Part shown: positions 8,601 to 15,361 of the stretch, in pieces
Position numbering within the stretch: position 1 is the stretch's first letter
How the letters are laid out: every line of letters starts with the position of its first letter
DNA from: Allobranchiibius huperziae
GTDB lineage: Bacteria; Actinomycetota; Actinomycetes; Actinomycetales; Dermatophilaceae
Direction: 5' to 3'
Length of the DNA: 64,000 nt
NCBI RefSeq assembly: GCF_013410455.1
Contig: NZ_JACCFW010000001.1
Location: forward strand, 3,426,929-3,490,928
Translations under genes and position numbers: made by a program
Notes under the pieces: model-generated
The model's database searches: none
Seen by the model: only the letters and a program-made list of their open reading frames with translations
What the model was told of the DNA's origin: nothing

Positions 8601-8630
8601 TGTCGATCCGGGGGGCCGCCGAGCATCGAC
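8601..8630 (+). promoter_or_regulatory. ECF42-type promoter before the YCII gene
   Basis: TGTCGA (8601-8606) and CGAC (8627-8630) separated by 20 nt, about 40 nt before the YCII start. This matches the TGTCGA / CGAC pattern described for ECF42 targets, and a matching pair precedes the second YCII gene. Confidence 0.55.
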
Positions 8631-8670
8631 CCCATGACCGATCCGTTCACACACGAAGGACGTGCCCCGC

Positions 8671-9015
8671 ATGAAGTACCTGATGATGGTCGTCGTCGAC
8701 GGCGATCCCGACACCTCGGACGCCCCGGAGACCGGCATCGACGACTGGTTCGCGCAGGTGGACGGTCGCGGCCAGTGGGTGATGGGCGAGCGGCTGCGCC
8801 CACCCTCGACCGCGAAGCTGGTGCGCGTGCGCAACGGGGAGAGGATCGTGACCGACGAGCCGTTCGCCGAGACCAAGGAGTGGCTCGCTGGCTTCGACAT
8901 CCTCGACTGCGCGACCCTGGACGACGCCGTCGAGGCCGCGGCCGCGCACCCGATGGCGCGCGGTGGACGCATCGAGTTGCGCGAGTTCTGGCCACTGGAG
9001 GACGACGGGTCCTAG
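8671..9015 (+). CDS. YCII/DGPF domain protein (ECF42 partner no. 1)
   Basis: 114-aa YCII-related (DGPF) protein. The fold signature runs MKYLMMVVVDG, VMGERLRPPSTAKLVRVRNG, VTDEPFAETKEWLAGFDILDC and IELREFWP. Such proteins are the conserved targets/partners of ECF42 sigma factors; their biochemical activity is not established. ATG 8671 follows GAAGGA with a 10-nt spacer; a GTG 9 nt upstream would sit on top of that site. The FAETKE segment replaces the canonical DGPF tetrapeptide region, so this is a divergent member. Confidence 0.85.
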   Translation: MKYLMMVVVDGDPDTSDAPETGIDDWFAQVDGRGQWVMGERLRPPSTAKLVRVRNGERIVTDEPFAETKEWLAGFDILDCATLDDAVEAAAAHPMARGGRIELREFWPLEDDGS

Positions 9016-9035
9016 CCGTCCGCGAGTCGCGACGC

Positions 9036-9212
9036 TCAGCGCACCCGGTCCCAACGCTCCCACCCCGGTGGTCTCGTCAGCTCCCCGTGCCGCGCCCGGC
9101 GCACGCATTCGTCGATCTCACGCGCACTGCGCGGCTTCCACCCGTCCGCTCTACGCGCCGCCCGGGCGGTCCACGCCCGGGCGGCGGTCTCCCACCACAC
9201 CTGGTTGAACAT
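9036..9212 (-). CDS. Small basic Trp-rich protein, 58 aa
   Basis: Reverse-strand reading frame of 59 codons starting at ATG 9212 behind an excellent ribosome-binding site, GGAGGAGTC. The product begins MFNQVWWETAARAW and has five Trp and about 14 Arg/Lys in 58 residues, including KPRSAREIDECVRRARHGEL and a C-terminal PPGWERWDRVR. It stops 21 nt from the end of the YCII gene (convergent). Not recognised; probably soluble and helical. The start signal and clean fit in the gap make it likely real. Confidence 0.6.
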   Translation of the reverse strand: MFNQVWWETAARAWTARAARRADGWKPRSAREIDECVRRARHGELTRPPGWERWDRVR

Positions 9213-9291
9213 GACTCCTCCATTCCGCGCCGCGGCCGATCTCCGTGCGGAGACCGCCGACCACGCTCAGTCCGGCCCGTGATCTGTTCAG

Positions 9292-9313
9292 AGGCAGGGG
9301 TTTTCGCCTCTAC
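9292..9313. terminator. Weak hairpin in the gap before the hemerythrin gene
   Basis: AGAGGC and GCCTCT arms flank a 10-nt loop containing TTTT. The rest of 9213-9501 shows no gene; a TAGCAT at about 9425 may be the -10 for the hemerythrin gene. Confidence 0.3.
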
Positions 9314-9501
9314 GAGGACGTGTCACGGCCAGGCTGCGGATCGACAGGTGGATCGGGGCGAGTCGACTCCGGCGCGTCACCGCGTACGACGGCCTGTGGG
9401 AGTCAGGAGCAGGACGCGGCGCCGTAGCATCAGGGCTGGCCGACCTCGAAGACGCGGAACGGCCGACCATGTGCGATCGAGGGCCTACCCAGGAGGACGC
9501 G

Positions 9502-10011
9502 GTGGACATCTGCGAACTGATCCTGTCCGACCACCACGAGCAGCGGCGGATGTTCGCGATGCTCGACGACGTGGACCCGGCGGACACCGCGACCCTCGGC
9601 GTCCTCTGGACCCGTCTCGCGGCGATGCTCGAGGTGCACGCCCAGGCCGAGGAGATCTACTTCTATCCCGAGCTGCTCAAACTGGGCGAGCGCCTACGCG
9701 ACGCCAGCGAGGTGGCCGAAACCAAGGACGCGATCGGCGACCACAACGACATCCGCGACGGCATCCTGGCCGCACGGGGTGCCGCGGCCGGCTCCAAGGA
9801 GTGGTGGAAGGGCGTCAACGACGCCCGTGAGGCCAACGACGAGCACATGGGCGAGGAGGAGCACGAGGGCCTCAAGGACTTCCGGATGCACGTGGACCTG
9901 CAGACCCGGCATGACATCGCGGTGCGGTTCGCCGCGTACGAGGCCGAGAACGTCACCGGTGTGCCGGTCGTCGACAAGGACCCGCAGGACTACGTCGACG
10001 AGAACAGCTGA
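9502..10011 (+). CDS. Hemerythrin domain protein
   Basis: 169-aa hemerythrin-type four-helix protein. Candidate diiron ligands are spread as in the HHE family: ILSDHHEQRR, LEVHAQAEEIYFYPEL (H-x4-E), IGDHNDIRDG and MGEEEHEGLKDFR. Members bind O2, NO or iron, or act in redox sensing; which applies here is unknown. GTG 9502 is chosen because AGGAGG lies 5 nt upstream; an ATG 11 codons earlier lacks such a site. Monocistronic, facing away from the 58-aa gene. Confidence 0.88.
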   Translation: MDICELILSDHHEQRRMFAMLDDVDPADTATLGVLWTRLAAMLEVHAQAEEIYFYPELLKLGERLRDASEVAETKDAIGDHNDIRDGILAARGAAAGSKEWWKGVNDAREANDEHMGEEEHEGLKDFRMHVDLQTRHDIAVRFAAYEAENVTGVPVVDKDPQDYVDENS

Positions 10012-10071
10012 CGCCGGTTCCTGACGCCGATCGCCGTCCGCTCGGTCCCTCGGGCGCGGTGGTCGCCGCGG

Positions 10072-10641
10072 TCAGACACAGGAGGCGCGCGCGCGAAGGA
10101 GCGCACCGGTGGGCAACGTCTGCAGGATCGTCGCCGCGATCGTGGGCGCGTCCGACACGCTCGTGAGGACGTGACGCGCGTCCACCTGGGCGTCAGCGAA
10201 CTCGCCGTACATGTGTGCTGCGGCGTCCAGGTCAGTCAATCCGTGCCCGACCCGGCTCCGGACCCGGTCGAGGCACAGGTCTCGCGGCGGGAGGAGCACG
10301 ACGTAGTCCAGAGCGTCGAGGCCGGTCGCGGTGAGGAAGGTATCGACAGACCACGGCCCGACGACGCCGTCGTAGACCACGGAGTACCCGCCCCGCACGT
10401 ACCGCCCGGCCGCAGATGCCGCAGCCTCGAGCACCACGTCGTTCTGCCGGCGGGCCGCAGCCTCCCACGGTGGCACGAAACCGCGATCGAGGAACGCGAA
10501 GAAGGCGTCACCCGCTATCGCGGCACTCCGATCGAAACCACCTGACAGCAGGGCAGCGACCGTGCTCTTGCCGGCGCCGGGCGGCCCCGTCACCACGACC
10601 AGTCTCGCCGCGTCGCCCGCGGCATCCGCTCGGGCGTTCAT
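10072..10641 (-). CDS. P-loop kinase-like ATPase (zeta-toxin/gluconate-kinase-like)
   Basis: 189-aa AAA/P-loop protein with Walker A GPPGAGKST (~19-27), a probable Walker B-like GGYSVVYDGVVG and a lid arginine region (RDLCLDRVRSRVGHG). Short kinases of this type phosphorylate small molecules, or nucleotide sugars in zeta toxins; no antitoxin-like gene is adjacent. It is the third gene of a minus-strand unit after a P450 and a glycosyltransferase, 20 nt downstream of the latter. The ribosome-binding site is weak, consistent with read-through translation. Confidence 0.7.
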   Translation of the reverse strand: MNARADAAGDAARLVVVTGPPGAGKSTVAALLSGGFDRSAAIAGDAFFAFLDRGFVPPWEAAARRQNDVVLEAAASAAGRYVRGGYSVVYDGVVGPWSVDTFLTATGLDALDYVVLLPPRDLCLDRVRSRVGHGLTDLDAAAHMYGEFADAQVDARHVLTSVSDAPTIAATILQTLPTGALLRARASCV

Positions 10642-10661
10642 CGATTCGGCGACCGGGTCGG

Positions 10662-11816
10662 TCAGCGGGCGACGGACCGCAGGACGGGCCGGCGACGTTC
10701 GGGGTGCATCGCGCGGGCGCGCTCGTAGAGCTCGGTCTCGGCCCGCACCGCGTCCTCGGGACAGACCCGGGGCGGCAGCGTTGCGGCGTTGACACGCAAC
10801 CGGTGCAGCTCGTCCGGCCGACCGATCAGCGTCGCGAGTGCGTCGGCCATCCCGGCGCCGTCAGCGACCAGTACGCCGTCCACGCCGTCGGTGATGAAGT
10901 CCGACAGTCCGTTGGGGCGGTAGCCGATGACGGGCAGCCCCGCGGAGCGCGCCTCGAGCGCGGCGATGCCGAACGCTTCCTGTCGCGAGGAGGCGACGAA
11001 GAGGTCGCTCTCGTGGAAGACGTCCTTGATGTCGCCGGAGGGGTGGTAGCCGAGGAAGTGGACCCAGTCGGACAGGCCCAGCCGCTCCACCTGCGCGAGC
11101 AGGTCCTTGCGACGGGGTCCGTCGCCGAGGATGCTCACCTTCACCCGGGTGCCGGGCGGGACCTGCTTGCGGGCCTCGGCGAGCGCGTCCAGGAACTCAT
11201 CGACGTGTTTGCGTTTCTTCAACCGGCCCACCAGCACGAGGCGGACCTCGCGCTGCGGGGTCTCCTTCGTCGGCACCGGTCGCGGGTTCACCCACCACGG
11301 TGTGTCGACCAGGTTGGGCAGCACCGAGACCTCGTCGACCGACAGCAGCGTGCGCTGCACGTGCTCGGCGGCCACCGTGCTCACGGCCGACCAGGCCGCC
11401 CGCATCCGTCCCCACCCGAACGGCAGGGTCGACACGCGCGTGGCGACGGCGACCTTCCACCACAGGGAGTGCACGGTGATCGCCACCGGGATGCCGCGAC
11501 GGGACGCCTCGCGCGTCACGAAGATCGCGAGGGGCGAGACCACGGTGAAGTGCGCGTGCACGATGTCGACCTGCGAACCGTCCAGAAGATCGGCGACCAT
11601 CGCATGGTTGCGCCACGGGAAGGCGACGGTCAGCCACCGGCCCTCGGCGGCGCGCGCCACCGTCAGGTCACGGTCGACCGCTCCCTGCTCGGCGACCGCG
11701 GTGATCACGGTGACGTCGTGACCTTCGGCCGTCTGACGACGCGCAAGTGTCTCGACCTGACGTTCGATCCCGCCGACGTCGGGCGGGAAGGAGTCGGCGA
11801 CGTGGATGATTCTCAC
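10662..11816 (-). CDS. Glycosyltransferase family 4 protein
   Basis: 384-aa GT-B retaining glycosyltransferase. The N-terminal domain starts VRIIHVADSFPPDVGGIERQV, the usual glycine-rich acceptor site; the C-terminal nucleotide-sugar domain carries VLVGRLKKRKHVDEFLDAL, ILGDGPRRKDLL and the E-x7-E block SRQEAFGIAALEARSAGLPVIG. Start GTG 11816 overlaps the P450 stop as GTGA, with GAGG upstream, indicating translational coupling. Inference: it glycosylates a product of the P450 or uses the same intermediate. PimB/MshA-like transferases are the closest family type, but the substrate is unknown. Confidence 0.88.
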   Translation of the reverse strand: MRIIHVADSFPPDVGGIERQVETLARRQTAEGHDVTVITAVAEQGAVDRDLTVARAAEGRWLTVAFPWRNHAMVADLLDGSQVDIVHAHFTVVSPLAIFVTREASRRGIPVAITVHSLWWKVAVATRVSTLPFGWGRMRAAWSAVSTVAAEHVQRTLLSVDEVSVLPNLVDTPWWVNPRPVPTKETPQREVRLVLVGRLKKRKHVDEFLDALAEARKQVPPGTRVKVSILGDGPRRKDLLAQVERLGLSDWVHFLGYHPSGDIKDVFHESDLFVASSRQEAFGIAALEARSAGLPVIGYRPNGLSDFITDGVDGVLVADGAGMADALATLIGRPDELHRLRVNAATLPPRVCPEDAVRAETELYERARAMHPERRRPVLRSVAR

Positions 11817-13108
11817 TGGGAAACCTCGGACATGGTGTGCGCTGTGGTGGTGGCGCCGAGGCGCACGGGCAGTGACTGCACGCCGTACACGATCGACAGG
11901 TCGTGGAAGTTCAGGCTGCCGGCCTCGGCGGCGAGCACGGCGTCCGGGAAACGACGGACGAACGCCCGGAACGCCACGCGCATCTCCATCCGCGCGAGTT
12001 CGGCGCCAACGCACCGGTGGATACCGCGCCCGAAGGCGAGGTGGGACTGGCGCTGGCGGTCGGTGCTGAACATCTCTGAGTCCGCCCCGAACGACGCGTC
12101 CCGGTTGGCCCCGCTGAGCGAGCAGATCACCACGTCGCCCTTCGCGACGTCGTGCCCGAACAGGTCCATGTCCTCCAACGCGAACCGGGGGAACGCGATC
12201 TGCACCACGCTCAGGTAGCGCAGCAACTCCTCGATCAGCCTGTCCAGGCCGGCGTCGTCGCGGGCGAGGGCCGCTGCGTCCGGTCGCTGCAGGATCACCA
12301 GGGCGCCGAGGGCCAGCATGCTCGCGGAGGTCTCGTACCCGCCGGTGAAGACGCCGTCGCAGAGCCCGGCCAGGGCGACGTCGTCGATCTGATCACCGTG
12401 GGTACGGATCATGTTGCCGATGAGACCGGGCCCGGGCGCCACCCGTTGCCGGCGCACCTCGTCCAGCAGGAACTCCTGGGTGTCGGACATCGCGCCGAAC
12501 GTGCCCTGGCCCCCGCCGTTGACGTCGAAACGCGTACGACCGAGCTCGCGGAACCGTTCACGCTCCTCGACCGGGAGTCCCAGCAGTTCGCAGATGATCG
12601 CGAACGGCACCGGGAAGGCGAAGTCGGATACGAGGTCGACCACGCCGTCCTGCGCCTCGAGCCGATCGAGCTGCTCCTGCACGATCCGTTCCACGTTCGG
12701 CAGGAACGCGGCGATCCGGCGCCCGGTGAACTCCGGGGTGAGCATCTTGCGCAGGCGGGTGTGCTCGGGAGCATCGGTGAAGCCGAGGCCGCCGATGTCG
12801 GTGGAGGAACCGGCACCCATGAACGGACGGATGTCGGTGCTGTAGCTGTCACGGTCGTCCAGGACCCGTCGGGTCTCTTCGTACCCGGTCACGAGCCACA
12901 ATGTGATGCCGAAGACCCGACCGAACCTGGTCACTGGCTCCGCGATGCGCTGCTGGGCGAGCTGCGGCATGGGGTCCAGACCCTCTCGCCGCAGCGGCAT
13001 CAGGAACTTCTTCGGCAGCACCGTGACGGCGGAGAGGCCGAACCGCCGGGACGCGGACGTCCTCAGCACTTTGCGAGCGACCGTACGTCGCAGCCACCCG
13101 GGCACCAA
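11813..13108 (-). CDS. Cytochrome P450
   Basis: 431-aa P450. Key motifs are present: I-helix oxygen-binding GGYETSAS, ExxR in EELLRYL, and the heme loop AFGRGIHRCVGAELARME with axial Cys366. No transmembrane anchor, so a soluble class I enzyme that needs a ferredoxin and reductase from elsewhere. The start is TTG 13108 or GTG 13105; GGGAGA lies 9 nt before the TTG. First gene of the P450-GT4-kinase operon; the 188-nt stretch upstream (13109-13296) should hold its promoter. Substrate unknown. Confidence 0.92.
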   Translation of the reverse strand: MVPGWLRRTVARKVLRTSASRRFGLSAVTVLPKKFLMPLRREGLDPMPQLAQQRIAEPVTRFGRVFGITLWLVTGYEETRRVLDDRDSYSTDIRPFMGAGSSTDIGGLGFTDAPEHTRLRKMLTPEFTGRRIAAFLPNVERIVQEQLDRLEAQDGVVDLVSDFAFPVPFAIICELLGLPVEERERFRELGRTRFDVNGGGQGTFGAMSDTQEFLLDEVRRQRVAPGPGLIGNMIRTHGDQIDDVALAGLCDGVFTGGYETSASMLALGALVILQRPDAAALARDDAGLDRLIEELLRYLSVVQIAFPRFALEDMDLFGHDVAKGDVVICSLSGANRDASFGADSEMFSTDRQRQSHLAFGRGIHRCVGAELARMEMRVAFRAFVRRFPDAVLAAEAGSLNFHDLSIVYGVQSLPVRLGATTTAHTMSEVSQ

Positions 13109-13296
13109 GAAACTATTCTCCCATTCGGCGTCTCGTGCGCTCGCCGGTATCGCGTTGTCGGCCGCACTGGCGTCAACCAGGACCCCATACGTTCGGGGAC
13201 GGAGCGCCCCCGCTCAGATCTTCTGAGGCGCAGCTACCTTACGCGCACCTGCCTGTCGCGTTGCTCAGGTTGCGCGCGAACGGCCCCGCGTCGCAC

Positions 13297-14799
13297 TCAG
13301 CCGGAGGATTCCGGCTGCTCGGACCACCAGCGGCGCAGCTCCTGCGCGGCGGCGTCCTCGCCGACCTCGCCCTGGTCGAGCCGGTAGGCCAGCAGGTGCT
13401 TGTACGCGCGGCCGAGCACCGGGCCGGGCGCGATACCGAGCACCTGCGCGATCTGGTTGCCGTCGAGCTCGGGGCGTACGGCGTCCAGCTTCTCCCGCTC
13501 CAGCAGGGAGGCGATCCGGACCTCCAGGTCGCCGTACGTACGCGCGAGCATCGCGGCCTTGCGCCGGTTGCGGGTGGTGCAGTCAGCGCGGGTGAGCAGG
13601 TGCAGCCGCGACAGCAGCGGCCCGGCGTCCGTCACGTAACGGCGCACCGCCGAGTCGGTCCACTCGCCGCCGCCGTACCCGTGGAAGCGCAGGTGCAGCT
13701 CGACGAGGCGGGTGACGTCCTTGATCTCCTCCTTGGCGAAGCGCAGCGCCTTCATGCGCTTGCGGGTGAGACCGGCGCCGACCATCTCGTGGTGGTGGAA
13801 GGACACGCCGCCGCCGGACTCGAAGCGCCGGGTGGCGGGCTTGCCGATGTCGTGCAGCAGCGCGGCGAGGCGCAGCGTCAGATCCGGTTGCGGAACGGGG
13901 GTGACCGGGCCCAGCCCGTCGACGCTGCGCGGTCCCTCCAGCGCGATCGCCTGCTGCAGGACGGTGAGGGAGTGCTCGTAGACGTCCTTGTGGTGGTGGT
14001 GCTCGTCGACCTCGAGCTGCAGGGCCGGCAGCTCCGGCAGGACCACCTGAGCGAGACCGGTCTCGGTCAGGACGCGCAGGCCCTTGACCGGGTCCGGTGC
14101 GAGCAGCAGCTTGACCAGCTCATCGCGCACCCGCTCCGCCGAGACCATCGACAGGTGCGCCGCCGCCTCGGTCATCGCTTCGCGGACCCGCGGCGCCAGC
14201 TCGAAGTCCAGCTGCGCGGTGAAGCGGGCCGCCCGCATCATCCGCAACGGGTCGTCCGCGAAGGACTCCTGCGGGGTGGCCGGGGTGTCCAGCATCCGTG
14301 CGGCCAGCGCCGCGAGGCCGTCGTACGGGTCGACGAACTCCAACTGCGGCAGGCGCAGCGCCATCGCGTTGACCGTGAAGTCACGGCGGCGCAGGTCCTC
14401 CTCCAGGGAGTCGCCGAAAGACACCTGCGGCTTGCGGGTCTGCCGGTCGTACGCATCGGCGCGGTAGGTCGTGATCTCGACCTGTACGCCGTGCCGACGA
14501 CCGCCGATCGTGCCGAACGCGCGGCCGATGTCCCACGTGGTGGCGCCCCACGCCGTCAGCAGGGCTTCGGTCTGGTCCGGGCGGGCCGAGGTCGTCAGGT
14601 CCACGTCGGTCAGATCGCGGCCGAGGAAGGCGTCGCGCACCGGCCCACCGACGAGGGCCAGCTGGTGTCCCTCGGCCTCGAAGAGCTCGCCGAGCTCCCG
14701 CAGCGTCGCGAGGACCGGGGCCAGCCGCCGTACCGCGAGTTCCTGCAGCCGCGAGATCTCGGACGGGTCGGGACGTTCGGGTGATGCCGGTGGTGCCAC
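13297..14799 (-). CDS. cca: CCA tRNA nucleotidyltransferase / poly(A)-polymerase family
   Basis: 500-aa class II nucleotidyltransferase that adds or repairs the tRNA 3' CCA end. The catalytic core ALVGGPVRDAFLGRDLTDVDL holds the G-x-V-R-D-x2-L and DxD signature; RRDFTVNAMAL and DDPLRMMRAARF are the neck motifs; a C-terminal HD domain is present (LLHDIGKPATRRF). Start GTG 14799 (VAPPASPERP) is chosen since extension upstream would run antisense into the nudix gene. It is divergent from nudix, as pcnA (Rv3907c) is in Mycobacterium tuberculosis. Confidence 0.95.
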   Translation of the reverse strand: MAPPASPERPDPSEISRLQELAVRRLAPVLATLRELGELFEAEGHQLALVGGPVRDAFLGRDLTDVDLTTSARPDQTEALLTAWGATTWDIGRAFGTIGGRRHGVQVEITTYRADAYDRQTRKPQVSFGDSLEEDLRRRDFTVNAMALRLPQLEFVDPYDGLAALAARMLDTPATPQESFADDPLRMMRAARFTAQLDFELAPRVREAMTEAAAHLSMVSAERVRDELVKLLLAPDPVKGLRVLTETGLAQVVLPELPALQLEVDEHHHHKDVYEHSLTVLQQAIALEGPRSVDGLGPVTPVPQPDLTLRLAALLHDIGKPATRRFESGGGVSFHHHEMVGAGLTRKRMKALRFAKEEIKDVTRLVELHLRFHGYGGGEWTDSAVRRYVTDAGPLLSRLHLLTRADCTTRNRRKAAMLARTYGDLEVRIASLLEREKLDAVRPELDGNQIAQVLGIAPGPVLGRAYKHLLAYRLDQGEVGEDAAAQELRRWWSEQPESSG

Positions 14800-14853
14800 G
14801 CCCGCCAGGGTAGGGGACGCGGGGACATGCTCGAATTCGCGCCACCCCGTGGT

Positions 14854-14859
14854 TACAGT
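14854..14859 (+). promoter_or_regulatory. -10 box for leaderless nudix gene
   Basis: TACAGT ends 6 nt before ATG 14866 with no ribosome-binding site between, the actinobacterial leaderless layout. Confidence 0.5.
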
Positions 14860-14865
14860 GCAGAG

Positions 14866-15351
14866 ATGACGCTGTATCCCCTTCCCGCGAGCCGGCATCA
14901 GCGCCGACTCCCCGCGGTGGAGGAGATCTCGGCCGGTGGTGTCGTCATCGACGTCGCCCAGGGCCGTGCCTACATCGCCCTGATCGCGAGACACAACCGC
15001 GCAGGGCGCCTCGAGTGGTGCCTGCCGAAGGGGCACGTCGAGCCCGGCGAGACCCTCACCGAGACCGCGGTTCGCGAGGTCGAGGAGGAAACCGGCATCA
15101 TGGGTCGCGCCCTGCTGACCCTGGGCACGATCGACTATTGGTTCAGCACGCCGCAGTTCCGGATCCACAAGCGGGTGCATCACTACCTGTTGGAGGCGCT
15201 CGGTGGGGAGATCTCCATCGAGAACGACCCCGACCACGAGGCGATCGATGCGCAGTGGTTCCTCCTGGAGGACGTCGCAGCACGCCTCACCTTCCCCAAC
15301 GAACGGCGCATCGCCCACACCGCTTGGGAGCACCTCGCGGGAACTGCCTGA
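14866..15351 (+). CDS. NUDIX hydrolase
   Basis: 161-aa Nudix protein with an intact box (G-x5-E-x7-R-E-V-x-E-E-T-G, from GHVEPGE to REVEEETG, residues ~64-86). It hydrolyses a nucleoside diphosphate linked to another moiety; the substrate is not defined by sequence. The position directly before DUF6049 and murJ is conserved in actinobacteria (Rv3908 in M. tuberculosis), so a role linked to the cell envelope or nucleotide clean-up is plausible. The next gene starts only a few bases after the stop. Confidence 0.92.
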   Translation: MTLYPLPASRHQRRLPAVEEISAGGVVIDVAQGRAYIALIARHNRAGRLEWCLPKGHVEPGETLTETAVREVEEETGIMGRALLTLGTIDYWFSTPQFRIHKRVHHYLLEALGGEISIENDPDHEAIDAQWFLLEDVAARLTFPNERRIAHTAWEHLAGTA

Positions 15352-15361
15352 GCCGGTGACC

